NCBI GenBank assembly: GCA_025352665.1
Contig: JANXSM010000011.1
Span: 1-58,483 of the forward strand
Direction: 5' to 3'
DNA from: Rhodospirillales bacterium
Lineage (GTDB): Bacteria; Pseudomonadota; Alphaproteobacteria; Acetobacterales; Acetobacteraceae
DNA: 58,483 nt
Shown: one piece after another, positions 17,737 to 29,540 of the stretch
How positions within the stretch are numbered: the stretch's first letter is position 1
Layout: every line of letters starts with the position of its first letter
Notes under the pieces: generated by a model
Told to the model about the DNA's origin: nothing
Seen by the model: only the letters and a program-made list of their open reading frames with translations
Database searches by the model: none
Program-made: the position numbers and the translations under genes

Positions 17737-19019
17737 CCGACATCATCGAAAACAAATCGATTATTGAGAGGGCGCAGGCCACACTTCGTCACAACGATCG
17801 CGGCGGCTACACCGTGCCAACCGACCGGCTTTATCCTTTTCAGTGGAACTGGGATTCCGCCTTCGTCGCCATGGGCTGGGCCACCTTTGACGTGCCGCGC
17901 GCCTGGGACGAGATCCGCCTGCTCCTGCGCGGCCAATGGCCGGATGGCCTCATTCCCCAGATCGTCTTCCACGTCCCGTCGGACGACTACTTCCCTGGCC
18001 CGGACGTCTGGCAAACCAACCATACCCCGCCCACCTCCGGCATCCCCCAACCCCCCGTCCTGGCCACCGCCGTGCGTGCCGTCCTCGCTGCGTCCCCTGG
18101 TGGCGCGGCCGAGATCGCCGAAATTTATCCCAGGCTCGTCGCCAACCATCGCTGGTGGCACACCGCCCGCGACCCCGAGGGCACCGGCCTGGTGGCCACC
18201 CTGCATCCGTGGGAGTCCGGCATGGACAACTCCCCCGCCTGGGACACCGCCATGGCTCGTGTGCCCATCACGACGACCACCACGATCCGTCGGCGCGACA
18301 CGTCGCACATCGATCCCGCGATGCGCCCCAAGGCCGACGACTATCAACGCTTCATCCATTTGGTCGACCTGTTCCGCGGCACCGCCTGGAATCCCGCCGC
18401 CATGTATGCGGCGTCGCCTTTCCGCATGGCCGACATCGGCACCAACGCCATTCTGCTGCGCGCCGAGCAGGATCTTCTGGCGCTGAGCACAAGCCATGGC
18501 ACGCGCGCGGAAGCAGCCGAGATAGCGGAACGCATCCAGTGCATGAAGACCGCGCAGGCCGAACTGTGGGATCCGAAGCGCGGCATCTACGTCTCCCGAG
18601 ATCTCATCGCCAACGCCAACGTCGATGTCGCCACATCTGCGGGATTCCTGCCCCTTTACGCCGGCATAGATACCCACGCTGCAGACCTCGCCGCCACGCT
18701 TGACCGCTGGCATTCCAGGGTGCCGTGGTTGGTCCCGTCGACCGACCCTACCGACCGACGCTTCGAGCCGATGCGTTACTGGCGGGGCCCGGTCTGGGCG
18801 GTGGTTAACTGGATGATAGCGGAGGGTTTTTCAAAGATGGGCCAACCCGGAAAAGCCACCACGATCATCGAAGCAACCCGAACCCTTATCGATCAGACCG
18901 GCCTCAGCGAATATTTCGATCCCACCACCGGCGCCGGCCTTGGCGGTGAGACCTTCTCCTGGACCGCCGCCATCAGGCTGCTCATCGAACCGCAATTGCT
19001 GAGTCCTGGTATTCGCTGA
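17733..19019 (+). CDS. GH63-type glucosylglycerate/mannosylglycerate hydrolase
   Basis: A 428-residue cytosolic enzyme with the (alpha/alpha)6-barrel pattern of glycoside hydrolase family 63 and its short bacterial members. Motifs are FQWNWDSAFVAMG (Asp41), HPWESGMDNSPAWD (Asp165), MRYWRGPVW and GGETFSWTAA (Glu406). In the characterised short members an Asp in the ESGMDNSP motif and a C-terminal Glu are the catalytic acids, and the substrates are glucosylglycerate or mannosylglycerate. No signal peptide is present, so it acts after import. It is coupled to the ATPase gene by a four-base overlap and closes the operon. Other alpha-glycosides of similar size remain possible. Confidence 0.75.
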   Translation: MTDIIENKSIIERAQATLRHNDRGGYTVPTDRLYPFQWNWDSAFVAMGWATFDVPRAWDEIRLLLRGQWPDGLIPQIVFHVPSDDYFPGPDVWQTNHTPPTSGIPQPPVLATAVRAVLAASPGGAAEIAEIYPRLVANHRWWHTARDPEGTGLVATLHPWESGMDNSPAWDTAMARVPITTTTTIRRRDTSHIDPAMRPKADDYQRFIHLVDLFRGTAWNPAAMYAASPFRMADIGTNAILLRAEQDLLALSTSHGTRAEAAEIAERIQCMKTAQAELWDPKRGIYVSRDLIANANVDVATSAGFLPLYAGIDTHAADLAATLDRWHSRVPWLVPSTDPTDRRFEPMRYWRGPVWAVVNWMIAEGFSKMGQPGKATTIIEATRTLIDQTGLSEYFDPTTGAGLGGETFSWTAAIRLLIEPQLLSPGIR

Positions 19020-19076
19020 CGTTGCGTTGTTTAAGGCGCCCATCCAGTCGGCCCAAAGTCGCCGAATAGATATGTC

Positions 19077-19230
19077 ATGCCAACCCGCCTTGATGCTAGA
19101 GCATGATCCGCGCTGATAGGCGCGCGGATCATGCTCTAGCCTTTTGTTTTAGCGAGCATCTTTATCCGAACGGTGATTCTGTTTGGTCGGATGATGCTCT
19201 AGCAGAGTCAGCCTCAAGGCGGGTTGGTAT
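19077..19230 (+). repeat. GATACCA-type hairpin element, interrupted by a 107-bp element
   Basis: The arms ATGCCAACCCGCCTTGA (19077-19093) and TCAAGGCGGGTTGGTAT (19214-19230) pair with one mismatch. Between them sits the complete CTAG-bounded element. Deleting that insert restores TTGATG-CTAG-CAGAGTCAGC, which matches the loop of the intact hairpin at 27605-27657 (TTGATGCTGGAAGAGTCAGC) except for one or two bases. Confidence 0.75.
19096..19202 (+). repeat. 107-bp CTAG-bounded element, copy 3 (best preserved)
   Basis: A 44-bp hairpin with 17-bp arms (CTAGAGCATGATCCGCG) is followed by the 67-bp tail starting CTAGCCTTTTGTTTTAGCG and ending GATGCTCTAG. No coding capacity. Similar sequence is found at 137-396, 5282-5388, 26993-27099 and 29921-29987. 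Confidence 0.85.
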
Positions 19231-19238
19231 CAGATGGG

Positions 19239-19327
19239 TCGGGCTGATTTTAAGAAAATCAGCGCCGCCTCGGCTGCGAATCAATGTTGCGCGGTGTGCT
19301 TACGTAAGCGATTACTCGGACAGGCTC
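19239..19327 (+). repeat. right half of the 149-bp MITE-like element, second copy
   Basis: From TCGGGCTGATT to GACAGGCTC it matches 240-329 closely, including the hairpin GCTGATTTTAAGAAAATCAGC. The left terminus is missing; the copy starts directly after the GATACCA-type hairpin. The following CTAG (19328-19331) supplies the stop codon of dnaE2 on the other strand. Confidence 0.8.
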
Positions 19328-22541
<3,214 letters not shown>

Positions 22542-22549
<8 letters not shown>

Positions 22550-22799
22550 TGGGTTTGGCCAGCGGATGGCTGTGTGCGCTGGTGCTGGGAGCGGTGGCGG
22601 CGGGGCGTTTGGTCACTTCGAACCCGCTGCGTACCAAGTGCTGCACGAGATGCTCGGCGGTGATACGCGCCATGAGGGCGGTCGACTGGGGGAACGACCG
22701 ACGGCCGTTGAACCGCAGAGCGAACGACAGCGCTTCGGCCAGCTCCTCAGGCGTTGCGAGGCGTGGTTTGGAATGATCGCTCATGGCGGCGGTCCTCAT
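22542..22799 (-). CDS. small unknown protein inside the mutasome operon
   Basis: An 85-residue protein encoded between imuB and dnaE2. It starts five bases after imuB ends and overlaps the dnaE2 start. A second ATG five codons in ([14 protein letters not shown]) is an alternative start. The core [35 protein letters not shown] and [11 protein letters not shown] looks like a compact helical domain. The tail is Pro/Ala/Ser-rich. I do not recognise a family. The position makes a role in the ImuABC complex or in its control likely, but this is inference. Confidence 0.7.
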
Positions 22800-22804
22800 G
22801 CAAT

Positions 22805-24325
22805 TCAGAAAAAACCGTGAAGATACCAGCTGATATCGCCGGTATCGGGATCCACGCCGTCACCGCTGCGATACAGCCAGTAGCGTCGACCGTCCTGATC
22901 CTCGACCTGCCAATAGTCGCGGCTGGCGCGCATCTCGCGCTCGTTTCGCCACCACTCGGCCTGGATCCGCTCGGGCCCGTCCGCTCGCCGGATGCGGTGG
23001 CGTACTCGTCGCCAGATGAACATCGCCGGTGGCTGATCCGGCAGCATCGCCAGCGTCTCGATAGGTTGCGGGGGGCTAAGCAAGCGGCTTGGCCGCGGCA
23101 GGCCGGCTGGCCAACTCGCCTTGGTCGGCGGGGACAGAGGAGCCACGCGGCGCACCGAGCGTTCCGGCACGTCGCTCTCGCAGGCGGCGAAGCGATAGAC
23201 CTTGCCAGCTCCCAACCGGTTCACCAGACGGTCGACGAGGATGGCGATATCGGGATCGCAGGGGCGGTCCTGCAGCAGCGAGGCACTGCCTTGGGTGAAG
23301 TTCAAAGGATCCGCAAGAGTGACCACCAGCTGCATGGCGTCGATCCCAAGCCCAGGATCGACCTGGTCGATCCTCTCGTCGAGCATGCGGGCGAGATGGC
23401 GGGGATCGCGAGCAGGCCTGGCGGCGCCGACGCGGATGATCTGGTGGCTACCGTCGACTCGCTCGAACACCAGGTCGAGCTGGCGGGCGCCCAGGCTGCG
23501 GCGTTCCAGCTCCTCGCACACGTTGCGTGCGAGCGTTGCGATCACCGAGACGAACGCTTCCGCGGTCGAGATCGGTTCGACGAACGGCAACCGCTCCGCC
23601 ACGATTTCTGGCGGCAGCACTGGCACCAGGGGTTCGAACAGCCGCCCAGTCGCCTGATCGAGGCGCCTTACGAGTTCTGCGCCGAAGCGCAGCGTCAGCG
23701 GTCCGCGAGGCGCGTCTATCACCTGGTCGATCTGGTCGAAGCCGAGGCGGCTGAGTTTTTCGATGAGCTCGGCGGGGAGCCGCAAGGCCGCAAGGGACAG
23801 AAGCCGGATTGCATCGGTGGTTTGACCCGGGGGCACCACATGAAGTGAGTCTGGCGCGTGGCGGGCCACAGCCCAGGCCGCCCCCGGCGTGTCGGCGATG
23901 GCGGCGCGGGCGGCAATCCCCACGCCCATTAGGCGTTCGACGAGATGGGCCAGCAACTGGGCCTCTCCGCCGAACAGATGCGTGCAGCCAGTGGCATCGA
24001 TCCAAAGACCGTCTGGACCGTCAGCACCTGTGAAGGGAGAGAACCGCAGGCACCAGGCCGCCAGCTCCGCCAGAGCCGATGCATCTTGCGCCAAGGTGGC
24101 CGGTTCTACGGACAGTTCACGGATCAGCGCGCGTGCATGGGCCAAGGGCATGCCCGCATGCAGGCCGAGGCCTCTGGCGCTTGCGTTGACGGCCGCGATG
24201 ATCTGGCGTCGCCCATCGTGCAGGAACGTCACCAGTGGCCTATCCGCCGCCAATGCGCAGCCTTTGCTGCGATGCAGGCGGTCGGTCGGCCAGGTCGGCA
24301 GCCAGATGGAGATAACCCTGCGCAT
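22805..24325 (-). CDS. imuB: ImuB, Y-family polymerase-like mutasome subunit
   Basis: This 506-residue protein is related to DinB/UmuC polymerases but is the inactive adaptor type that links DnaE2 to the beta clamp. The N-terminus MRRVISIWLPTWPTDRL and the region RFSPFTGADGPDGLWIDATGCTHLFGG are typical of ImuB, in which polymerase acidic residues are only partly kept. The C-terminal part (RDYWQVEDQDGRRYWLYR) is the conserved ImuB tail. Its start lies 86 bp inside the end of imuA, so the two overlap. Confidence 0.92.
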   Translation of the reverse strand: MRRVISIWLPTWPTDRLHRSKGCALAADRPLVTFLHDGRRQIIAAVNASARGLGLHAGMPLAHARALIRELSVEPATLAQDASALAELAAWCLRFSPFTGADGPDGLWIDATGCTHLFGGEAQLLAHLVERLMGVGIAARAAIADTPGAAWAVARHAPDSLHVVPPGQTTDAIRLLSLAALRLPAELIEKLSRLGFDQIDQVIDAPRGPLTLRFGAELVRRLDQATGRLFEPLVPVLPPEIVAERLPFVEPISTAEAFVSVIATLARNVCEELERRSLGARQLDLVFERVDGSHQIIRVGAARPARDPRHLARMLDERIDQVDPGLGIDAMQLVVTLADPLNFTQGSASLLQDRPCDPDIAILVDRLVNRLGAGKVYRFAACESDVPERSVRRVAPLSPPTKASWPAGLPRPSRLLSPPQPIETLAMLPDQPPAMFIWRRVRHRIRRADGPERIQAEWWRNEREMRASRDYWQVEDQDGRRYWLYRSGDGVDPDTGDISWYLHGFF

Positions 24326-25022
24326 CGCATGCCTTCACGATCCAGGTTGCGGGAACCCCGCCTCGGCAGCGGGTGAGATCGAGCTGCCACAGCGGCGGGC
24401 CGACCCCAGGCGTATCCGCCGCGTGCGCCAGGGGCGGCGGCGAGGCGATGGCCTGCACACGCCATCGGGTGACAGCGGCCGTGGGCTCCGCATGGATGGG
24501 GTCGTCATGCCGCCGGCTGCGTCGCAACGCGATGGCGGTGACACCCGATTGCTCGGCGGCCAGCTGCAGGCGACGCGAGGCGGTGAGGGAGAGGCGCCCG
24601 CCGACCTCGCCGACCACGGCGGCCAGGCCTGCATGGCGCAGGCCTTCCTCCATGATCAGCAGCACATCCTTGCCCGCCTCGCTCAGCAACAGCCGGTCGG
24701 GGTGCAGCCCTACGGATGCCAACCCTGGGGCGAACAGGTCGCGTTGCGCCGTAACCCATAGGACCTGCCCCTGCATCCGGGCGACCAGACCTGCCACCAT
24801 AAGGGCGGCGACTGCGGCCTGTTCCGTGTCCGGCCCGGCGCCTGCGACCTCGTGCAGCGCGCCCAGCGAAAGGCCTCCCCCGGGCAGGTGCCGGTCGATT
24901 TGGGGCAGGCCAAAGAGCTGCACGCTCTCCAGGGCCTTGCGGCCGGTGGCGCGTTCGAGGCGGGCCACCTGGGAGCGAAGTTCGTGGAGAGAAGGAGGAA
25001 TTGTTGAACCGATCGCTTGCAT
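24240..25022 (-). CDS. imuA: ImuA, RecA/SulA-like mutasome subunit
   Basis: A 260-residue protein with a RecA-like core. Its N-terminal LHELRSQVARLE and LPQIDRHLPGGGLSLGALHEVAG are typical of the ImuA family, while the Walker A loop is degenerate. It opens the four-gene SOS operon imuA-imuB-small gene-dnaE2. A LexA-type box lies 42 bp upstream of the start. ImuA acts with ImuB and DnaE2 in damage-induced mutagenesis and interacts with RecA in other species. Confidence 0.92.
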   Translation of the reverse strand: MQAIGSTIPPSLHELRSQVARLERATGRKALESVQLFGLPQIDRHLPGGGLSLGALHEVAGAGPDTEQAAVAALMVAGLVARMQGQVLWVTAQRDLFAPGLASVGLHPDRLLLSEAGKDVLLIMEEGLRHAGLAAVVGEVGGRLSLTASRRLQLAAEQSGVTAIALRRSRRHDDPIHAEPTAAVTRWRVQAIASPPPLAHAADTPGVGPPLWQLDLTRCRGGVPATWIVKACDAQGYLHLAADLADRPPASQQRLRIGGG

Positions 25023-25063
25023 CTTCCCTCCTCCCCACTGGCTGACCGCATGACGGACCCTGG

Positions 25064-25078
25064 GAACATATAGGAAAC
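25064..25078 (-). promoter_or_regulatory. LexA box for the mutasome operon
   Basis: Read on the minus strand the site is GTTTCCTATATGTTC, which matches GTTC-N7-GTTC with one mismatch (GTTT). It lies just upstream of imuA. SOS control of imuABC is well established in related bacteria. Confidence 0.65.
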
Positions 25079-25222
25079 ACTTGGACGATGGGAAAGCTGA
25101 ATCCGACTCGGGAAGTCAGTCGGAATCGCAGTTCTGAAGATACTCAACGCGTTAAATTGATTTGTTGAACCATAACCTCCGAAGCGAACGGCTCCCACGC
25201 CGGATCGGCTTGGTTATTGCTA

Positions 25223-26284
25223 TCAGGGAATGACGCGGGCCTCGCGCAGCCTGGTGAACAGGTCGAAGAACGCGTCGTCTGTCGCCTGGTAGTCGAGGAA
25301 GCCGAGACGGCGGCTTTTGCTCATGTCGGTGACGCACTCGATCGGACGCCCCAGGTCGGCGTCCGTGTGCCAGGCGGAGGCGAGGCGGGCGAGGTTCGGT
25401 TCGATGAGGTGATGGCGGGCGGCGATCTCGGCCCAGATCGGCTCCGCATCGGCTAGCTGGGCTTCCAGGGGGGTAGTTTCCGCCGGAAAGGGTGCCGGTT
25501 CGAGGCCGAACCAGCCGGCCAGGCGGTGCCACATCCAGCTCCAGCGGAAGACATCCCCGTTGACGATGTTGAGCGCCTGGTTGCGGGCGGCGGGGGTGGT
25601 GGACGCCCATTCCAGGTGGCGTGCGAGCTGGTGCGCGTCGGTCATGTCCGTCAGCCCGTTCCACTGCATGGCGGAGCCTGGAAACACGAAAGGGCGCTCG
25701 GTTTCCCGGCACAGCGTGGCGTAGGCGGCCAGCGTGACGCCCATGTTCATGGCGTTGCCCACGGCGTAGCCGATGATCGTGTGGGGGCGGTGCACGCTCC
25801 AGCCGAAGCCGTCGCGGGCGGCGGCGGCGAACAGCGCATCCTCCTGGGCGTAGTAGAAGTTCTCAACGTCTAGCCGCGGCTGTTCCTCACGGAAGGGCGT
25901 GGCGGGCAGGTGGCCTTTCCCATACGACTCGAACGGGCCGAGATAGTGCTTGAGGCCGGTGACCAGCGCCACATGCTCCAGCTCGCCCGGCTTGAATACG
26001 TCCAGCAGGTTGCGCACCATCGCGCCGTTGACGCGAATGTTCTCGGCTTCTGTCGATTGCCGCAGCCAGGTCGTGATGAAAACATGGCTTGGCCGCAGCG
26101 TGCCGAGAGCGGCGCGCAGACTGTCCGGGTCGAGCAGGTCGGCTGCGATCGGATGCAACCCTTCCATGTCCCGCGAGGGGTGGCGCGCCAAGCCGCTGAC
26201 CTGCCAGCCGCCCCGGAGCAGATGCCGCGCCAAGGTGTTGCCGGCAATTCCGCTGACGCCCACCACCAATGCCGATCTGGCCAC
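25223..26284 (-). CDS. PRISE-type short-chain reductase (SDR)
   Basis: A 353-residue extended SDR. The Rossmann nucleotide site is GVSGIAGNTLARHLL; SGLARHPSRD is the NADPH-type second motif. HVFITTW, GLKHYLGPFESYG and NFYYAQEDALF are the motifs of the PRISE group (progesterone 5-beta-reductase/iridoid synthase-like), where the catalytic Tyr lies in FYY and the Lys in GLKHY. Such enzymes reduce activated carbon double bonds of enones; the bacterial substrate is unknown. It stands alone, downstream of a promoterless stretch, and ends 200 bp before the imuA promoter region. Confidence 0.75.
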   Translation of the reverse strand: MARSALVVGVSGIAGNTLARHLLRGGWQVSGLARHPSRDMEGLHPIAADLLDPDSLRAALGTLRPSHVFITTWLRQSTEAENIRVNGAMVRNLLDVFKPGELEHVALVTGLKHYLGPFESYGKGHLPATPFREEQPRLDVENFYYAQEDALFAAAARDGFGWSVHRPHTIIGYAVGNAMNMGVTLAAYATLCRETERPFVFPGSAMQWNGLTDMTDAHQLARHLEWASTTPAARNQALNIVNGDVFRWSWMWHRLAGWFGLEPAPFPAETTPLEAQLADAEPIWAEIAARHHLIEPNLARLASAWHTDADLGRPIECVTDMSKSRRLGFLDYQATDDAFFDLFTRLREARVIP

Positions 26285-26508
26285 TCGTCATCCTCACTGT
26301 CGCTCCATAACTTTACATGGGGCGGCGTCGGCTGATCGCAAAGCGGGCTTCGCAGGGCGGCCCGGTGGGGGTGTGGACGCAGGCGTGCGCTGCAATTTAT
26401 GTCGGCGAAATTGCCTGCGGTATCGGCTCCGCCCCATCCGAACTGTATTAGATACGGCGCTGCGGCATCCGCTGAACGCGGGACACTCTGAGAGGGATGC
26501 GGCTGCAC

Positions 26509-26763
26509 ATGAACGATCTCGAAAAGACAATTCAAACGCAGCGGCTGTACGCCCAGCTCAGCGATTGCTGGCATGACGTGGACACCAACTGGGGCCGTAA
26601 TGCCGGCGACTATTACACCGAGGACGCGGTGCTCGAAACCAAACGCCACAGCTGCCACGGCAAGTCGAAGATCCGCGAGTTCTACCAATGGCGCCTCGAT
26701 CGCGGCCCGCGCGTCGCCGTGTATGCAACGATGGCCTTGAAAGTCAGACAATTCGTCTGGTGA
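26509..26763 (+). pseudogene. SnoaL/NTF2-like protein, C-terminally truncated
   Basis: The frame reads QRLYAQLSDCWHDVDTNWG, AGDYYTEDAVLE and KIREFYQWRLDRGPRV, the N-terminal half of the SnoaL-like fold found in small isomerases, hydroxylases and binding proteins. It then turns into unrelated residues and stops at 84 codons instead of about 140. It runs directly into the MFS remnant, so a deletion joined the two. Confidence 0.55.
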
Positions 26764-26992
26764 GGAGTCGGTGCATTCCCATTCTGGCAATCCGTTGCAT
26801 CATTTCATATTTGGACCGGGTCAATGTCGGTGTTGCTGCCCTGACGCTGAACAAGGAGATCGGGCTGACAGCCACGATGTTCGGCTGGAGTGCCGGGTTG
26901 GTCTCAATTGGCTATTCGGTGTTCGAGGTGCCGATCAACCTGGCGCTGGTGCGTTTCGGTGTGCCCAAGTGGATGGCGCGGATCATGGTGAC

Positions 26993-27099
26993 CTAGAGCG
27001 GGATTACGTCTGATAGGCGACGTAAGCCCGCTCTAGGTCTTTGTTTTATCGCGTAATTCAGACATTTCGGTGATTCTGCTTCGCTTCATCCAGTTCTAG
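26993..27099 (+). repeat. 107-bp CTAG-bounded element, copy 4, inside the MFS gene
   Basis: A 44-bp hairpin (CTAGAGCGGGATTACGTC...GCTCTAG) plus a 67-bp tail ending GTTCTAG. Removing the element with one CTAG restores the MFS reading frame exactly: IMVT, then a TAG codon where relatives have Trp (TGG), then GIIG. Confidence 0.85.
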
Positions 27100-27507
27100 G
27101 GGATCATCGGGTGCGCCACAGCCCTCGTGCAGGGGCCGCTGGGTTTCTATCTGGCGCGGTTTATGCTGGGCACTGTTAGGCTGGGTTTCCCCCGCGTCAT
27201 CCTTTACCTCACCTACTGGTTTCCGCGTCGCCACCGCGCGCGCTACGTTGGGTTGCTTGCGCTGGCTATTTCGCTATCGAGCGTGATCGGATCGCCTCTG
27301 TCCGCTATATTGCTGAGGCTTGACGGTGCGTTCGGCATCAAGGGTTGGCAGTGGATCTATATCCTTGAAGCATCGCCGGCCGCGCTGCTGGACATTCTGA
27401 TCTGGGTATTTTTATCGGACCGCCCCTCTGAGGCGAAATGGTTGAGCCTGGCGCAGCGGCAGTGGCTGGAGGCCACTCTCGATGAATGGTCGGCATCATC
27501 ATGGATC

Positions 27508-27566
27508 ATACCAATCCGCCTTAAGGTTGACACATGAAGGATGTGTCAACGACGATTTGGCATGAG
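27508..27566 (+). repeat. diverged GATACCA-type hairpin with inner TTGACACAT palindrome
   Basis: ATACCAATCCGCCTTAAGG on the left echoes the GATACCA family, and GATTTGGCAT on the right pairs loosely with it. Inside is a perfect stem, TTGACACAT-gaagg-ATGTGTCAA (27529-27551). The MFS frame ends here. Confidence 0.5.
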
Positions 27567-27604
27567 TCATATTTTGCGCGTCGCCGCCGGCCAGCCCGGC
27601 GCGC

Positions 27605-27657
27605 GATACCAGCTCACCTTGATGCTGGAAGAGTCAGCATCGAGGTGAGCTGGTATC
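27605..27657 (+). repeat. GATACCA-type hairpin, intact copy
   Basis: The 22-bp arms (GATACCAGCTCACCTTGATGCT and its complement) have one mismatch, and the loop is GGAAGAGTC. This uninterrupted copy shows what the host at 19077-19230 looked like before insertion of the CTAG element. Confidence 0.8.
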
Positions 27658-27773
27658 AGACGCATAATTTCTGGATTGCGTTGCTGGCGTTGGGCGCCAA
27701 CTTATTGTCGGGCGCGTTTGTTGTACTGGTTTGGGCCCGGACTGGTGGGCGGCGGTTTCATCTGAAAAAGGTC

Positions 27774-28208
27774 CTAGGAGAATAGCGTCTTCATCCCGTT
27801 GCGTGGCTGTGTTCGGTAAGCGCTCTCGCTGTTACGGCGAGGCTGCTCCGACCGCAGCCGAACTGCACCAGCTTGGCCGCGCTGGTAGATCGGTGACGCC
27901 GCCATGGACGCGGCCGAGGAGAAATCGCCGAGTTCGATCACGATGCGAGGGTCTCTCACGAAGCGCTGCGCCATGGCGACGGCCTGGCGCGGGTCGGACT
28001 GGGTGTCCTGGAAGTCGGTCTGCACCGGGCGTCCGCCGATGCCGCCACTTGCGTTCACTTCCGAAAGCGCCAAATCAAAGTCGCGTTTCCAGTCCATCCG
28101 TACTGGGCGTACTGTCCGGTGAGGAGACCGCTGACGCCCACCAGGATCGGGCAGAAACGGCAGCGCTGACATCAGGGTGCGGCGTTTCAGCTTCAGCTGC
28201 GTTCGCAT
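27774..28208 (-). pseudogene. branched-chain amino-acid-type ABC substrate-binding protein remnant
   Basis: The N-terminal third of a Peripla_BP_6 protein is readable: DFDLALSEVNASGGIGGRPV, TQSDPRQAVAMAQRFVRD and ELGDFSSAASMAASPIYQ. The signal region is frameshifted: LLTGQYAQYGWTG, the expected ligand-site strand, is in a different frame from the rest. The remainder is absent and the frame ends at CCTAGG (27773-27778), another CTAG junction. Inactive. Confidence 0.65.
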
Positions 28209-28304
28209 GGGGGCTTTCTCGGGCAGGACATCAGCGAAGACCACACTCCACCGCCGCGTGGGCGGAAGTGCAAGCTATGACTGGCGCGAGGGAGACTGAA
28301 TTTC

Positions 28305-29300
28305 GTGGCGAACAATCCATATTACCAAGGCCCCATCAGCGATCACTTCGATGGCACACGCTTTTTCAATCCGCATCAGGCCGCGACGGACCGCTCCCCG
28401 ATCGAGCTGTTGCGTTGGCGGCTACTCGGCACACGGGCGCGGTGGGAGCCGGAAACTCCGGTCGCCTCCGCCGCCGAACCGGAGGCACCTGTGGACGGCC
28501 TGTCGGTGACGATGGTCGGCCATGCCTCGGTTTTGATCCAGGTCGCCGGCAAGAATTTACTGGTCGATCCGGTCTGGTCCGAACGCGCCAGTCCGTTCTC
28601 GTTCCTGGGCCCGAAGCGCGCGAACCGTCCGGGTATCGCGTTCGAAGACCTGCCCTCGATCGACGGGGTTCTCGTCACCCACAATCATTACGACCATCTC
28701 GATGCGGTTACGCTGACGCGGCTCGCGGCTGCCCATTCGCCTCGGTTCATCACCCCACTCGGCACGGATACCGTTATCGCCCGCGCGGCGCGTGGCTGCG
28801 TCACCGAGGTCGGCGATTGGGGAGACAGCTTCACGTTCGGCGAAAGCGTTACCGTCACGCTGCATCCGGCCCATCACTGGTCTGCCCGCGGGATCGGCGA
28901 CCGGCGTATGGCGTTGTGGTGCGGTTTTGTTATCCAGACACCTGTCGGCGTCATCTACGTCGCAGGCGACACCGCCTATGGTGATGGTGGGATCTTTCGC
29001 CAGGTTTCACGCCAATTCGGCCACCCCGTGGTGGCGCTTCTGCCAATAGGTGCATACGAACCGCGTTGGTTCATGCGTCACCAGCATACCAATCCCGACG
29101 AGGCGGTGCGCATCATGCTCGATTGTGGCGCGCAGCAGGGATTGGGGGTGCACTGGGGAACGTTTCAGCTCACCGACGAGCCGCGCTTCGCTCCCGTGAC
29201 AGAGTTGGAGGAGGCCTGCGCACGCCATGGGGTCGCCGGCGCAAGCTTTCATGCCATGCGACCTGGTGATGTCTGGCGGCGCGGAACGGATGTGACATGA
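28305..29300 (+). CDS. MBL-fold metallo-hydrolase (NAPE-PLD/UlaG-like)
   Basis: A 331-residue cytosolic metallo-beta-lactamase-fold enzyme. The metal motif is THNHYDHLD; further ligands are in HPAHHWSARG, VAGDTAYGDG and HWGTFQLTDEP. The domain order matches bacterial relatives of N-acyl-phosphatidylethanolamine phospholipase D and UlaG lactonases, where the reaction is usually phosphodiester or lactone hydrolysis. A GTG start is used since no ATG gives the conserved N-terminus (YYQGPISDHFDGTRFFNP). It is an intact gene surrounded by decayed sequence. Confidence 0.85.
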   Translation: MANNPYYQGPISDHFDGTRFFNPHQAATDRSPIELLRWRLLGTRARWEPETPVASAAEPEAPVDGLSVTMVGHASVLIQVAGKNLLVDPVWSERASPFSFLGPKRANRPGIAFEDLPSIDGVLVTHNHYDHLDAVTLTRLAAAHSPRFITPLGTDTVIARAARGCVTEVGDWGDSFTFGESVTVTLHPAHHWSARGIGDRRMALWCGFVIQTPVGVIYVAGDTAYGDGGIFRQVSRQFGHPVVALLPIGAYEPRWFMRHQHTNPDEAVRIMLDCGAQQGLGVHWGTFQLTDEPRFAPVTELEEACARHGVAGASFHAMRPGDVWRRGTDVT

Positions 29301-29540
29301 AGTCGCTGTGGTCAGGCGGGAAACACCCTGGCGTGATCTACGTCCCAGGAAAGTGACATGGCGTCGCCAACGATCGTTCCGATGGTGTTGGGATCGCCGC
29401 TTTGCCTCATGGCGACAACCGTCTGACTGCCTGGGGCAAGTGGCCTGCATGATACCACCGGTATCATGATGCCACCAAGGCCGATCCCGCACCGGCCGGT
29501 GCTTGCGCTTACGACACGACCGGGAAAAATTCATCTCGCC
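29301..29540. other. non-coding stretch with a small palindrome
   Basis: No gene is supported. At 29448-29468 there is a perfect palindrome CATGATACC-acc-GGTATCATG, which shares the GATACC core of the hairpin repeats and may be a remnant of one or an operator. Confidence 0.4.

Larger units (their letters stand above)
26764..27782 (+). pseudogene. MFS transporter (ACS family), broken by two repeat elements
   Basis: The first part (SYLDRVNVGVAALTLNKEIG to KWMARIMVT) and the second part (GPLGFYLARFMLG, RVILYLTYWFPRRHRARYVG, RLDGAFGIKGWQWIYILE) are consecutive pieces of an anion:cation symporter-type MFS permease. A 107-bp CTAG element separates them at 26993-27099. The protein then stops making sense after about 27500, at a GATACCA-type hairpin. 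A final hydrophobic stretch (FWIALLALGANLLSGAFVV, near 27670) may be its last helix. The start is also missing. Confidence 0.75.

Noticed and set aside
27731-28984. 417-codon plus-strand frame covering the binding-protein remnant and MBL gene
   Set aside because: It is out of frame with the clear MBL protein and antisense to the remnant; the product is Arg-rich without domains.
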